A stretch of DNA of 13,044 nucleotides from Clostridia bacterium (GTDB lineage: Bacteria > Bacillota > Clostridia > Oscillospirales > Butyricicoccaceae), in the NCBI GenBank assembly GCA_017552495.1, contig JAFZPW010000114.1, forward strand, positions 1 through 13,044, given 5' to 3'. Below, piece after piece: positions 1 through 6,224 of this stretch. The first letter of the stretch is position 1. Each line of letters opens with the position of its first letter. The notes below the pieces were generated by a model. The model searched no databases. It was not told where the DNA came from and saw nothing but the letters and a program-made list of their open reading frames with translations. The translations under genes were made by a program, and so were the position numbers.

Positions 1-81
1 AAGGAGAACGTTTCCAAGGACGAGGCCGACTCCATCAAGGCCAAGCTGGAAGAAGCCGGCGCCAAGGTCGAGATCAAGTAA
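1..81 (+). CDS. rplL: 50S ribosomal protein L7/L12, C-terminal end (partial)
   Basis: Only the last 26 codons and the TAA stop lie in the window; the start is beyond the left edge. The reading begins KENVSKDEADSIKAKLEEAG and ends in KVEIK. It matches the final helix-strand element of the L7/L12 C-terminal domain, where a conserved Glu/Lys-rich helix ends in an AGAKVE(L/I)K-like strand. L7/L12 forms the flexible stalk of the 50S subunit and recruits translation GTPases. A hairpin terminator follows within about 20 bases of the stop, so this is the last gene of its transcript, as expected for the end of an rplJ-rplL unit. The identity is well supported although the piece is short. Confidence 0.9.
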   Translation, partial: KENVSKDEADSIKAKLEEAGAKVEIK

Positions 82-96
82 CATCTCAGACAAAGC

Positions 97-126
97 AAAA
101 GCAGGAGCAAGGACTCCTGCTTTTTT
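97..126 (+). terminator. Rho-independent terminator of the rplL unit
   Basis: The inverted repeat GCAGGAG / CTCCTGC (101-107 and 114-120) encloses a 6-base loop. It is flanked by AAAA on the left and followed by six T at 121-126. It sits 20 bases after the rplL stop and is oriented for plus-strand transcripts. Confidence 0.9.
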
Positions 127-130
127 GCAC

Positions 131-158
131 AAAAAATTCCCCGGCGCAGGCCGGGGAA
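131..158 (-). terminator. Rho-independent terminator of the minus-strand membrane protein gene
   Basis: The perfect 9-bp arms TTCCCCGGC (137-145) and GCCGGGGAA (150-158) enclose a 4-base loop. Read on the minus strand, the stem is followed by six T (complement of 131-136). It lies 15 bases after the stop of the minus-strand gene and back to back with the rplL terminator, insulating the two convergent units. Confidence 0.88.
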
Positions 159-172
159 CGGAGGATCCGCAA

Positions 173-697
173 TTACTGCGCGTCGTCTGCGGGCGGCGCG
201 GGCGGGGTTACGGGGCGCAGCGGCTCCAGCGGCGCAGCAGACTCTGCGGGCGCGGCGGGAGCGGGCTGTGCGGGCAAATGAATGTCGGCAAAGCCGGCGT
301 TGCCGGACGAGCCGCCCAGATGTTTGTTGATCTCCATAACGTTTTTCAGGATCAGAATGAAAATCATGGCGCATTCATAGGAGATACGGCAGATGATCGG
401 GCCCAGGATCATCAACAAAACGCCGTAAAGCGCCGTGCTGTGGGAAGAATACCAGCCGGGGATCTTGCCAAACAGCAGGAAAAAGCCGCAGCAGACACAC
501 AGGAGCGTGGAAAGCACATAAAAGATCTTCAGCAGATATTCCACCAGAAGCTGACGGAAATTAACGATGTCGTGAACCTTTTGGAAAAACGGGGAAAGAC
601 CGTCTTTTTTGGATGCGGGCATGACGCAGACACAGATGTAGATGGTGCCGGCAAGCGCGAGCAGGAATCCTAACAAAGCAGCGATACCAACGTTCAT
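173..697 (-). CDS. Small three-helix membrane protein with Pro/Ala-rich tail (DUF4282-like)
   Basis: The gene encodes a predicted 174-residue integral membrane protein of unknown function. Hydrophobic segments lie at about residues 4-26, 56-77 and 88-118, followed by an amphipathic stretch (KNVMEINKHL). The last ~40 residues are low-complexity and rich in Pro and Ala, probably a cytoplasmic tail. The third segment, with its GPIICRISYE...ILILKNVMEINKHL pattern, recalls DUF4282-type bacterial membrane proteins; this is a memory-based resemblance. I chose the ATG at 697 because an AAAGGGG ribosome site precedes it by 8 bases. An in-frame ATG at 763 would overlap the promoter -10 region and add a basic, non-conserved-looking leader. 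The gene stands alone, with its own promoter at 752-780 and terminator at 131-158. No role can be assigned from its neighbours. Confidence 0.8.
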   Translation of the reverse strand: MNVGIAALLGFLLALAGTIYICVCVMPASKKDGLSPFFQKVHDIVNFRQLLVEYLLKIFYVLSTLLCVCCGFFLLFGKIPGWYSSHSTALYGVLLMILGPIICRISYECAMIFILILKNVMEINKHLGGSSGNAGFADIHLPAQPAPAAPAESAAPLEPLRPVTPPAPPADDAQ

Positions 698-751
698 AAA
701 ACAAACCCCTTTTCTTTTTCTTTTTTGGTGCGGCGCACCGGAATTGATTAC

Positions 752-780
752 AATATAACACAATAAAGCAAAAAAGTCAA
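752..780 (-). promoter_or_regulatory. Sigma-A-type promoter of the membrane protein gene
   Basis: On the minus strand the -35 element is TTGACT (775-780) and the -10 element is TATATT (752-757), with a 17-base spacer. The start codon at 697 lies about 50 bases downstream. The match to consensus is strong, but it is a sequence match only. Confidence 0.75.
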
Positions 781-808
781 CTTTTTGTAAAAAATATCGG
801 CGCGGCGG

Positions 809-837
809 TTTTCATTTTTCTGAAAATATGGTATGAT
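809..837 (+). promoter_or_regulatory. Extended -10 promoter of the trmH-like/nim-like pair
   Basis: The -10 element TATGAT (832-837) is preceded by TGG (829-831), an extended -10 pattern. The weak -35 element TTTTCA (809-814) is 17 bases upstream. The start codon follows at 868. Together with the promoter at 752-780 on the other strand it forms a compact divergent promoter region. Confidence 0.65.
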
Positions 838-867
838 GAACCCATTCGGGAAAGTGAGGAGCGTCGT

Positions 868-1695
868 ATGCCCACAATCATCGAAATCACCGATTATCAC
901 GCCCCGGAGCTGGACGTGTTCGCCCGGCTCAACGAGCGGGAGCTCATCCATCTTTATGATCCGCAGGAGGGCCTGTTTATTGCCGAGAGCCCCAATGTGA
1001 TTTTGCGGGCGCTGAACGGGGGATATCAGCCGGTGTCGCTGCTGATGGAGCGGCGGCATATTCAGGGGCAGGGCCGGGAAATTCTTGCCCGCTGTCCCGA
1101 AACGCCGGTTTATGTTGCGCCGCTGGAGGTGTTGACGCAGTTGACGGGATTCCCGCTGACCCGGGGGATCTTGTGCGCCATGCGCCGCAGGCCGCTGCCC
1201 GATCCGGCGGAATTGTGCGCCCGGGCCCGCCGGGTGGCGGTGCTGGAGGACATCATGAACCCCACCAACATCGGCGCCATCGTCCGCTCGGCGGCGGCCC
1301 TCAATATGGACGCGGTGCTGCTGACACCCTCTTGCTGCGATCCGCTTTACCGCCGCTCGGTGCGGGTAAGCATGGGGACGATCTTTCAGATCCCCTGGAC
1401 GGTGATCGGGCAAACCGCCGCCGACTGGCCCGGAGCGGGTATAGAGTTTTTGCGAAGGCAGGGGTTTCGCACCGTGGCCATGGCTCTGCGGGACGATTCG
1501 TTGACGCCCGACGATCCCCGTCTGCGGGCGGAAAGCAAGCTGGCGGTGATTCTGGGCACCGAGGGCGACGGACTTTCATCCGCCACCATCGCAGCCTGCG
1601 ACTATACGGTCAGAATTTCCATGGCGCACGGGGTGGATTCTCTCAATGTGGCCGCCGCCTCCGCCGTGGCTTTTTGGGAGTTGGGAAAGCGATGA
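868..1695 (+). CDS. TrmH/SpoU-family RNA 2'-O-methyltransferase
   Basis: The 275-residue product is a SPOUT-class methyltransferase predicted to transfer a methyl group from SAM to a ribose 2'-hydroxyl of tRNA or rRNA. The three family motifs are present in order. They are NPTNIGAIVRS (131-141, with the catalytic-type Arg and the N..N.G pattern), LGTEGDGL (229-236), and SMAHGVDSLNVAAASA (251-266), which forms the knotted cofactor pocket. Residues 1-100 form the N-terminal substrate-binding part seen in rRNA-type members (SpoU_sub_bind-like: ...LFIAESPNVILRAL...). The total length is usual for this group. ATG 868 has GTGAGGAG about 6 bases upstream. The stop overlaps a possible ATG of the next gene, so the two are probably co-transcribed. 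The exact RNA target cannot be told from sequence. The RlmB or TrmH names would be guesses, so no symbol is given. Confidence 0.9.
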   Translation: MPTIIEITDYHAPELDVFARLNERELIHLYDPQEGLFIAESPNVILRALNGGYQPVSLLMERRHIQGQGREILARCPETPVYVAPLEVLTQLTGFPLTRGILCAMRRRPLPDPAELCARARRVAVLEDIMNPTNIGAIVRSAAALNMDAVLLTPSCCDPLYRRSVRVSMGTIFQIPWTVIGQTAADWPGAGIEFLRRQGFRTVAMALRDDSLTPDDPRLRAESKLAVILGTEGDGLSSATIAACDYTVRISMAHGVDSLNVAAASAVAFWELGKR

Positions 1696-1715
1696 TTGCA
1701 GAAAGGAGAAGCTTT

Positions 1716-2189
1716 ATGAGAAGAAAAGACCGGGAGGTCACCGACAGAGCGGAAATTTTGGATATCATGCGCCGGTGCGACGTGTGCCGTCTTGCTCTGA
1801 ACGATGGAGAATATCCGTATCTCGTGCCGCTGAATTTCGGCATGACCGCGGAGGGCGAGCGCGTCACGCTGTTTTTTCACAGCGCCCAGGCGGGGAAAAA
1901 GGTCGAACTGATGCGGGCCGATCCACGGGCTGCCTTCGAGATGGACTGCCGCCACCAGTTGCGGTATTCCGAAGAGGCAGGCTATTGCACCATGGCTTAT
2001 GAGAGCGTCATCGGCAGGGGGCGGCTGCGTATTCTTTCAGAGGAAGAGAAGCTGGCGGCGCTTCGGGCGCTGATGGCCCATTATCATCCCGAAAAAGAAA
2101 CTTATTTCAATCCAGCCGCCATTCCGGGAACGCTGGTCTACGCGCTGGACGTGGAGCAGCTCACCGCCAAACGAAATCCGCTGAAGTAA
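1716..2189 (+). CDS. Nim-like pyridoxamine 5'-phosphate oxidase-family flavoprotein
   Basis: The 157-residue protein has a split-barrel flavin-binding fold like NimA (nitroimidazole resistance) and related PNPOx-like proteins. Visible family marks are an N-terminal helix with ILDIMRRCDVCRLAL, the strand YPYLVPLNFG (33-42), LFFHSAQAGKK (52-62, where His55 falls at the usual cofactor-contacting position), and YESVIGRGR (95-103). Length and motif order are normal for the family. Members bind FMN or haem and are often annotated as nitroimidazole resistance proteins, but most have no proven substrate. I chose ATG 1716 because AAAGGAG stands 9 bases upstream. An in-frame ATG at 1692 overlapping the methyltransferase stop would add 8 residues but lacks a good ribosome site. 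A hairpin terminator follows directly. Actual drug resistance should not be assumed. Confidence 0.85.
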   Translation: MRRKDREVTDRAEILDIMRRCDVCRLALNDGEYPYLVPLNFGMTAEGERVTLFFHSAQAGKKVELMRADPRAAFEMDCRHQLRYSEEAGYCTMAYESVIGRGRLRILSEEEKLAALRALMAHYHPEKETYFNPAAIPGTLVYALDVEQLTAKRNPLK

Positions 2190-2215
2190 AAAAGCGCCGC
2201 GAAAGCGGCGCTTTT
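2188..2215. terminator. Bidirectional rho-independent terminator
   Basis: The perfect GCGCCGC / GCGGCGC stem (2194-2200 and 2205-2211) has a GAAA loop. It is flanked by six A at 2188-2193 and four T at 2212-2215. It ends the plus-strand nim-like gene, whose stop is inside its left edge. Read on the minus strand it has a better six-T tail and ends the feo operon, whose last stop is at 2240. Confidence 0.88.
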
Positions 2216-2239
2216 CCGATCGTTTGGCAGAAAAGGAGA

Positions 2240-2395
2240 TCAGCGATCCTCCCGGCGGGAGGAGCAGGAGGAACGGGAGCAGCTCCGGCATGAACCGCAG
2301 CACCCGCCCCGGCGGGCATTCTTGACACAGCGGGCCACGGCCCAGCCAAGCAGACAGACCACGGCAAAAATCAGAAGCCGATCGGCGGCGTTCAT
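2240..2395 (-). CDS. FeoB-associated Cys-rich membrane protein
   Basis: The 51-residue peptide has one transmembrane helix (about residues 5-22). A short Cys-rich, Arg/Ser-rich tail follows, with Cys at 14, 23, 32, 33, 36, 39 and 44. This matches the FeoB-associated small Cys-rich proteins found after feoB in many Firmicutes. Its ATG (2393-2395) overlaps the feoB TGA (2392-2394) in an ATGA arrangement, which implies translational coupling. An upstream in-frame extension to 2488 was rejected because it lies inside feoB and is Gly/Arg-rich. The cytosolic cysteines may bind iron or assist hand-over from the FeoB pore; this is family speculation and not established. The tail is shorter and more Ser/Arg-rich than average. 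Confidence 0.88.
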   Translation of the reverse strand: MNAADRLLIFAVVCLLGWAVARCVKNARRGGCCGSCRSCSRSSCSSRREDR

Positions 2396-4737
2396 GTCCC
2401 CACCCCCGCCATAAGCAGGATCACCCGGACAAGCAGCGCCGCGACCCAGGCCACCGCGCATTGCCACGCCACGACGCCTGCGGCCCATTTGACGCCCAGT
2501 TCCCGGCGAATCGAGGCGATGGCAGCCACACAGGGGGTGTAGAGCAGGGAAAACACCAGCAGCGCCGCCGCGGATACGGTGTCCAGCGCGCCGCGCAGTC
2601 CGCCGGCAAAGAGGATCTTCAGCGTGGAGACCACGCTCTCCTTGGCCATAAAGCCGCTGATGAGCGAGGTGGAGATGCGCCAGTCGCCCAGACCCAGCGG
2701 GCGCAGCGCGGGGGCGATGAAGCCCGCGGCCGTGGCGAGGATGCTGTTTTGGGAATCCGAAACCAGATTGAAATGCAGGTCAAAACTCTGTAAAAACCAG
2801 ACCGCCACCGTGGCGATCAAAATAACGGAAAAGGCCCGCTGCAAAAAGTCCTTGGTCTTTTCCCACAAAAGCTGGGCCACGTTTTTCCCGCCGGGCAGGC
2901 GGTAGTTGGGGAGCTCCATCACAAAGGGGGCGGGCTCGCCGCGGAAAAAGGTGTCTTTATAAAGATAAGCGGCCAGAATGCCGAAAAGAACGCCCAGCAG
3001 ATAAAGTCCCGTCATGATAAGGCCGCCCTTGCCCGGGAAGAAGGCGCTCACCAAAAAGGCATAGACCGGGAGTTTGGCGGTGCAGCTCATAAAAGGCGTG
3101 AGCAAAATGGTCATTCTGCGGTCGCGCTCGCTGGGCAGGGTGCGGGTGGCCATCACGGCGGGCACCGTGCAGCCAAAGCCGATGAGCAGCGGCACGATGC
3201 TCCGGCCGGAAAGTCCGATGCGCCGCAGCAGCTTGTCCATGAAAAAGGCCACGCGGGCGATGTAGCCGCTGTCCTCTAAAATGGAGAGGAAGAAAAACAG
3301 CGTGACGATGATGGGCAAAAAGCTGAGCACGCTGCCCACGCCGGTGAAAATGCCGTCCAGCAGCAGGCTTTGAAGCGCCGTATTGACGCCGCCGGCCTCC
3401 AAAACACGGCCGATCCAGAGACCGAGATGTTCGATGCCCGCCTCCAGCAGTTCCTGCAAAAAGGCGCCGATGACGTTGAAGGTTAGATAAAACACCAGCG
3501 CCATGATGGCGATAAACACGGGAATGGCGGTGTGTTTTCCTGTCAGCACCCGGTCGAGCCGCTGGCTGCGGGCGTGCTCCCGGCTTTCGTGGGGCGCTTT
3601 TACCGTGCGGGCGCACACCCGCGAGAGGAAGGAAAAGCGCATGTCGGCGATGGCGGCGCTGCGGTCGAGCCCGCGCTCGGATTCCATCTGCACAATGATA
3701 TGCTCCAACATTTCCCGCTCGTTTTGTTCCAGCTTGAGCTGCTGCAGGATCAGCCCGTCGCCCTCCACCACCTTGCTTGCGGCAAAGCGCAGCGGGATCC
3801 CGGCGGCCTTTGCATGATCCTCGATGAGATGGCAGATGGCGTGGAGGCAGCGGTGCACCGCGCCGCCGGCGTCGCTCTCGTCGCAAAAGTCCTGCCGAAG
3901 CGGCCGCTCCTGATAGTGGGCCACATGGATCGCGTGGTCGATGAGTTCGCTTACGCCGGCGTTTTTGGCGGCGGAAATGGGCACCACCGGCACGCCCAGC
4001 GCCGCCTCCATGGCGTTGACGTCGATGGAGCCGCCGTTTTCCCGAACCTCGTCCATCATGTTGAGAGCCACTACCATGGGCAGATCCATTTCCAGAAGCT
4101 GCATGGTAAGGTAGAGGTTGCGCTCGATGTTGGTGGCGTCCACAATGTTGATGATGGCCCGGGGCTTTTCGTGGAGAACAAAGTTTCGGGAAACGATTTC
4201 CTCGCTGCTGTATGGCGACATGGAATAAATGCCCGGCAGATCGGTCACCTTTGTGCCGGGGTGGCGCAGGATGGGGCCGTCCTTGCGGTCGACGGTGACG
4301 CCGGGAAAATTGCCCACATGCTGATTGGAGCCGGTAAGACGGTTGAACAGGGTGGTCTTTCCGCAGTTTTGATTGCCCACCAGGGCGAATGTCAGCTCGG
4401 TCCCCTCCGGGAGCGGGTCGCCGCTGCCCTTTGGATGGTATTTGCCGCCCTCGCCAAGACCGGGATGCGCGGCGCGGAAATCGGGCCCGGCCGGGGCGAT
4501 TTTGTTCCGTTGCTTTCCGGGCGTTACCTGAATCTGCGCCGCGTCTGCCAGACGGAGCGTCAGTTCATAGCCCCGGAGACGGTATTCCGCCGGGTCGCCC
4601 ATGGGGGCGAACTTGACCAGCGCGATCTCCACCCCGGGGATCACGCCCATGTCGAGAAAATGCTGGCGCAGCGCGCCTTCGCCGCCCACGGCGGTCACGA
4701 TGCAGGCTTCGCCCGTTTTTAATTGATCCAGAGTCAT
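2392..4737 (-). CDS. feoB: Ferrous iron transport protein, FeoA-FeoB fusion
   Basis: The 781-residue protein imports Fe(II) across the cytoplasmic membrane. Residues 1-72 are a complete FeoA-like SH3 domain (MTLDQLKTGE..., FLDMGVIPG at 27-35), linked by ~45 residues to the FeoB G domain. The G motifs are G1 GNQNCGKTT (121-129), G2 region NFPGVTVD (143-150), G3 DLPG (166-169), G4 NMMD (226-229) and G5 SAAKNAG (255-261). A helical domain (about 280-395) precedes the polytopic membrane part (about 400-778). That part carries the gate segments LEDSGYIAR (487-495) and LTPFMSCTAKLPVY (546-559). C523 in FGCTVPA and C736 in YTPC sit at the pore positions known from FeoB. ATG 4737 follows AAAGGA by 7 bases; an in-frame ATG at 4779 has no such site. 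All catalytic motifs are intact. FeoA as an N-terminal fusion is known in Clostridia but less usual than separate genes. Confidence 0.95.
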   Translation of the reverse strand: MTLDQLKTGEACIVTAVGGEGALRQHFLDMGVIPGVEIALVKFAPMGDPAEYRLRGYELTLRLADAAQIQVTPGKQRNKIAPAGPDFRAAHPGLGEGGKYHPKGSGDPLPEGTELTFALVGNQNCGKTTLFNRLTGSNQHVGNFPGVTVDRKDGPILRHPGTKVTDLPGIYSMSPYSSEEIVSRNFVLHEKPRAIINIVDATNIERNLYLTMQLLEMDLPMVVALNMMDEVRENGGSIDVNAMEAALGVPVVPISAAKNAGVSELIDHAIHVAHYQERPLRQDFCDESDAGGAVHRCLHAICHLIEDHAKAAGIPLRFAASKVVEGDGLILQQLKLEQNEREMLEHIIVQMESERGLDRSAAIADMRFSFLSRVCARTVKAPHESREHARSQRLDRVLTGKHTAIPVFIAIMALVFYLTFNVIGAFLQELLEAGIEHLGLWIGRVLEAGGVNTALQSLLLDGIFTGVGSVLSFLPIIVTLFFFLSILEDSGYIARVAFFMDKLLRRIGLSGRSIVPLLIGFGCTVPAVMATRTLPSERDRRMTILLTPFMSCTAKLPVYAFLVSAFFPGKGGLIMTGLYLLGVLFGILAAYLYKDTFFRGEPAPFVMELPNYRLPGGKNVAQLLWEKTKDFLQRAFSVILIATVAVWFLQSFDLHFNLVSDSQNSILATAAGFIAPALRPLGLGDWRISTSLISGFMAKESVVSTLKILFAGGLRGALDTVSAAALLVFSLLYTPCVAAIASIRRELGVKWAAGVVAWQCAVAWVAALLVRVILLMAGVGT

Positions 4738-4768
4738 GATTCGTTCCTTTTCTGTTTCCAAATGGGAT

Positions 4769-4794
4769 GGGCGGCGCATCGGAAGCCGCCGCCC
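4769..4794. promoter_or_regulatory. GC-rich hairpin between the P-loop/SAD gene and feoB
   Basis: The perfect 8-bp arms GGGCGGCG (4769-4776) and CGCCGCCC (4787-4794) enclose a 10-base loop in the 66-base gap between the two minus-strand genes. No T-run follows on the minus strand, so it is not a standard terminator. It could be an mRNA processing or stability element, a leaky terminator, or chance in GC-rich DNA. Confidence 0.4.
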
Positions 4795-4803
4795 GGGCAG
4801 CGT

Positions 4804-5772
4804 TTAAAAAGCGAAGGGGCTGTGGGACAGATCCAGTCCGTGCTGTTCCCGCCGGGCCAGTTCCTCCAGCTCATGGAGCATTCTTTCCGAACTCTCGCCC
4901 ACGCAGCCCACCACCAGATAGGCTTCCCGCTTTTTGTCGAAGATGGCGTGGGGCAGCAGGTGGAACCCGTGGATCTGGTCGGTGTTGGAAACGTGAGTGC
5001 GGGGGCCTGTGCAGACGTGAAGGTTTTCGCCGATGGAGATATGCCCCTCGTCCACATAGTTGATGGGCAGCGCCTGATCGATCATGGAACACACCCGGCT
5101 TTCCAGTTCGGGAATGTTCATTTTGGGGCGCGTGTCCGGAAAGACCATCATAAAGCCATGCTTCACGTCGTCGTGAATGCAGCGGGCCAGCTCCTCCTTG
5201 GGCATGCAATATTCGCACAGATCCTCGGCGGTATGAGCCATCAGACGATAGGGCAGGGATTTGTAAACAATGTCGTAGATCTCCTGCGGAATGGGGCCGA
5301 ACAGACGGGGGCGGGTGATGACGATCTCCTCGCCGATGCCGATGAGCAGGTCGGCGTTGGCGCCCAAAAGGGGATAGACCAGGTCAAAATGCTCCACAAT
5401 GACCCGCTTGCCCCGGGAAACCGCCAACTCGATGGCGTCAGCCAGTACGTTGAGGGGCTTGAAGCCCATCTCGAAGCGGATGTCGATATGATAGGTGTGG
5501 GGCGTGAAAAATCCGGTTTCGGAATCCTGCTCCAAAAGCGGCAGGGGACGGACGTTGACCCCGTCGTCGTCGTTGGTCAGTTCCAGACCGGGAAACATGC
5601 CCCGGATCAGGGCGCTTTTGCCCGAGCCTGCGTCGCCGATGACGCCGATGATGTGATCGAAGGGAGAAAGATAGGTCTGCGCCAGTTGGATCCCCAGATC
5701 GTAAATGCGCCTGCGTCCGCGGGGCGCGTAATAGGTACTGTATAAATGGTTGGTGCCTTCGCTGATCTTCAT
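4804..5772 (-). CDS. P-loop NTPase with an alanyl-tRNA synthetase SAD-like C-terminal motif
   Basis: The 322-residue soluble protein is of unknown function. A Walker A motif GDAGSGKS occupies residues 46-53. After it come a conserved-looking acidic stretch ELTNDDDGVNVRPLPLL (64-80) and a nucleotide-kinase-like core with RVIVEHFD (123-130), a possible Walker B region. Residues 250-272 (HVCTGPRTHVSNTDQIHGF) resemble the CGGTHV.NTG.IG.F.I signature of the threonyl/alanyl-tRNA synthetase second additional domain. C254 and H260 correspond to the zinc-binding Cys/His, but two extra residues separate them. HTAEDL at 180-185 recalls the HTATH motif of the same editing domain but lacks its second His. 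I recall clostridial homologues annotated only as SAD-containing proteins. AAGGAGG lies 8 bases before ATG 5772. It is the first gene of the apparent feo operon. tRNA editing or metal-related GTP/ATP use are both open. Confidence 0.7.
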   Translation of the reverse strand: MKISEGTNHLYSTYYAPRGRRRIYDLGIQLAQTYLSPFDHIIGVIGDAGSGKSALIRGMFPGLELTNDDDGVNVRPLPLLEQDSETGFFTPHTYHIDIRFEMGFKPLNVLADAIELAVSRGKRVIVEHFDLVYPLLGANADLLIGIGEEIVITRPRLFGPIPQEIYDIVYKSLPYRLMAHTAEDLCEYCMPKEELARCIHDDVKHGFMMVFPDTRPKMNIPELESRVCSMIDQALPINYVDEGHISIGENLHVCTGPRTHVSNTDQIHGFHLLPHAIFDKKREAYLVVGCVGESSERMLHELEELARREQHGLDLSHSPFAF

Positions 5773-5816
5773 CTTGCTGCCTCCTTGACGGTTGTGAAGA
5801 AAAACATCTTTTTTTC

Positions 5817-5845
5817 AGTATACCGCAGAAAGTTCCAATTGAAAA
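5817..5845 (-). promoter_or_regulatory. Promoter of the P-loop/SAD-feoAB operon
   Basis: On the minus strand the -10 element is TATACT (5817-5822) and the -35-like element is TTTTCA (5840-5845), with a 17-base spacer. The ATG at 5772 lies 45 bases downstream. No classical Fur 19-mer or DtxR-type palindrome was recognised around it. Confidence 0.55.
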
Positions 5846-5866
5846 GATGAAGGACGCAAAAATGGG

Positions 5867-5895
5867 TTGAAATTCCGAAAATGATATTGTATTAT
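5867..5895 (+). promoter_or_regulatory. Promoter of the citDEF-hydratase operon
   Basis: The elements are TTGAAA (5867-5872), a 17-base spacer, and TATTAT (5890-5895), both 5/6 or close to sigma-A consensus. The -10 element lies inside the left arm of an inverted repeat (5887-5923). A protein bound there should block transcription. Confidence 0.72.
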
Positions 5896-5923
5896 ATGAT
5901 AAAGACATATTGTTCTAATACAA
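5887..5923. promoter_or_regulatory. Candidate operator: inverted repeat at the cit promoter
   Basis: The perfect 8-bp arms TTGTATTA (5887-5894) and TAATACAA (5916-5923) are 21 bases apart, so their centres lie 29 bases apart. They overlap the -10 box and the start region. The right arm extended by two bases reads TTGTATTAGA on the minus strand. This is identical to a 10-mer at 9965-9974 in the gntR promoter. Binding by the GntR protein encoded at 9990 is inferred. Confidence 0.5.
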
Positions 5924-5938
5924 ATTGAATTCCATATG

Positions 5939-5944
5939 AAAGGA
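5939..5944 (+). promoter_or_regulatory. Ribosome-binding site that decides the citD start
   Basis: AAAGGA ends 10 bases before ATG 5955 but only 1 base before ATG 5946, so the second ATG is favoured. Confidence 0.6.
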
Positions 5945-5954
5945 AATGCCGAAG

Positions 5955-6221
5955 ATGGAGATCATCAAACGAGCAATTGCCGGCACGCTGGAGTCCAGCG
6001 ACGCCTATGTTGAGATCGAACCCAACGCGCGGGGGATCCGGTGCGAGCTGGAGTCCGTGGTGGAGCAGCAGTTCGGAGACAACATTCGCGGGCTGGTGGA
6101 AGAGATCCTTGCCGACTGCGGCGTGGAAAACGCCAAAATCCATATCATTGACCGGGGGGCGCTGGAATGCGTCATCCGCGCCCGCGTCGAGGCCGCTGTC
6201 ATGCGGGGGAAAGGAGAGTAA
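5955..6221 (+). CDS. citD: Citrate/citramalate lyase acyl carrier protein (gamma subunit)
   Basis: The 88-residue acyl carrier subunit belongs to a citrate lyase-type complex. It normally carries the 2'-(5''-phosphoribosyl)-3'-dephospho-CoA group on a Ser, through which acetyl is exchanged for the substrate acyl group. With the start at 5955 the protein begins MEIIKRAIAGTLESSD and the attachment Ser falls at residue 14, the same position as in characterised CitD. The C-terminal half (VEQQFGD...IHIIDRGALECVIRARVEAAV) matches the family to its end. ATG 5946 would add MPK and has a ribosome site only one base away. This is the first gene of a tight operon, and citE starts 3 bases after the stop. 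Given glutamate mutase genes downstream, the complex probably acts on citramalate and not citrate. Confidence 0.92.
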   Translation: MEIIKRAIAGTLESSDAYVEIEPNARGIRCELESVVEQQFGDNIRGLVEEILADCGVENAKIHIIDRGALECVIRARVEAAVMRGKGE

Positions 6222-6224
6222 GCC

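Noticed and set aside
1173..1715. Long upstream extension of the nim-like gene
   Set aside because: The added ~180 residues are a Gly/Arg-rich out-of-frame reading of the methyltransferase gene. The flavoprotein family starts near 1716, where a ribosome site is present.
3532..4722. 396-codon open frame on the plus strand opposite feoB
   Set aside because: It lies fully antisense to a gene with all FeoB motifs. Its translation is His/Gly/Val-rich mirror sequence without domain signatures, a common artefact of GC-rich codon use.
4723..5745. 340-codon plus-strand open frame opposite the P-loop/SAD gene
   Set aside because: The minus-strand frame has a strong ribosome site, a promoter and a Walker A motif; this one has none of these.
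5773..5954. Search for a riboswitch or small RNA between the divergent operons
   Set aside because: The region is explained by two promoters and one inverted repeat. No conserved aptamer pattern or stable multi-stem fold was recognised.
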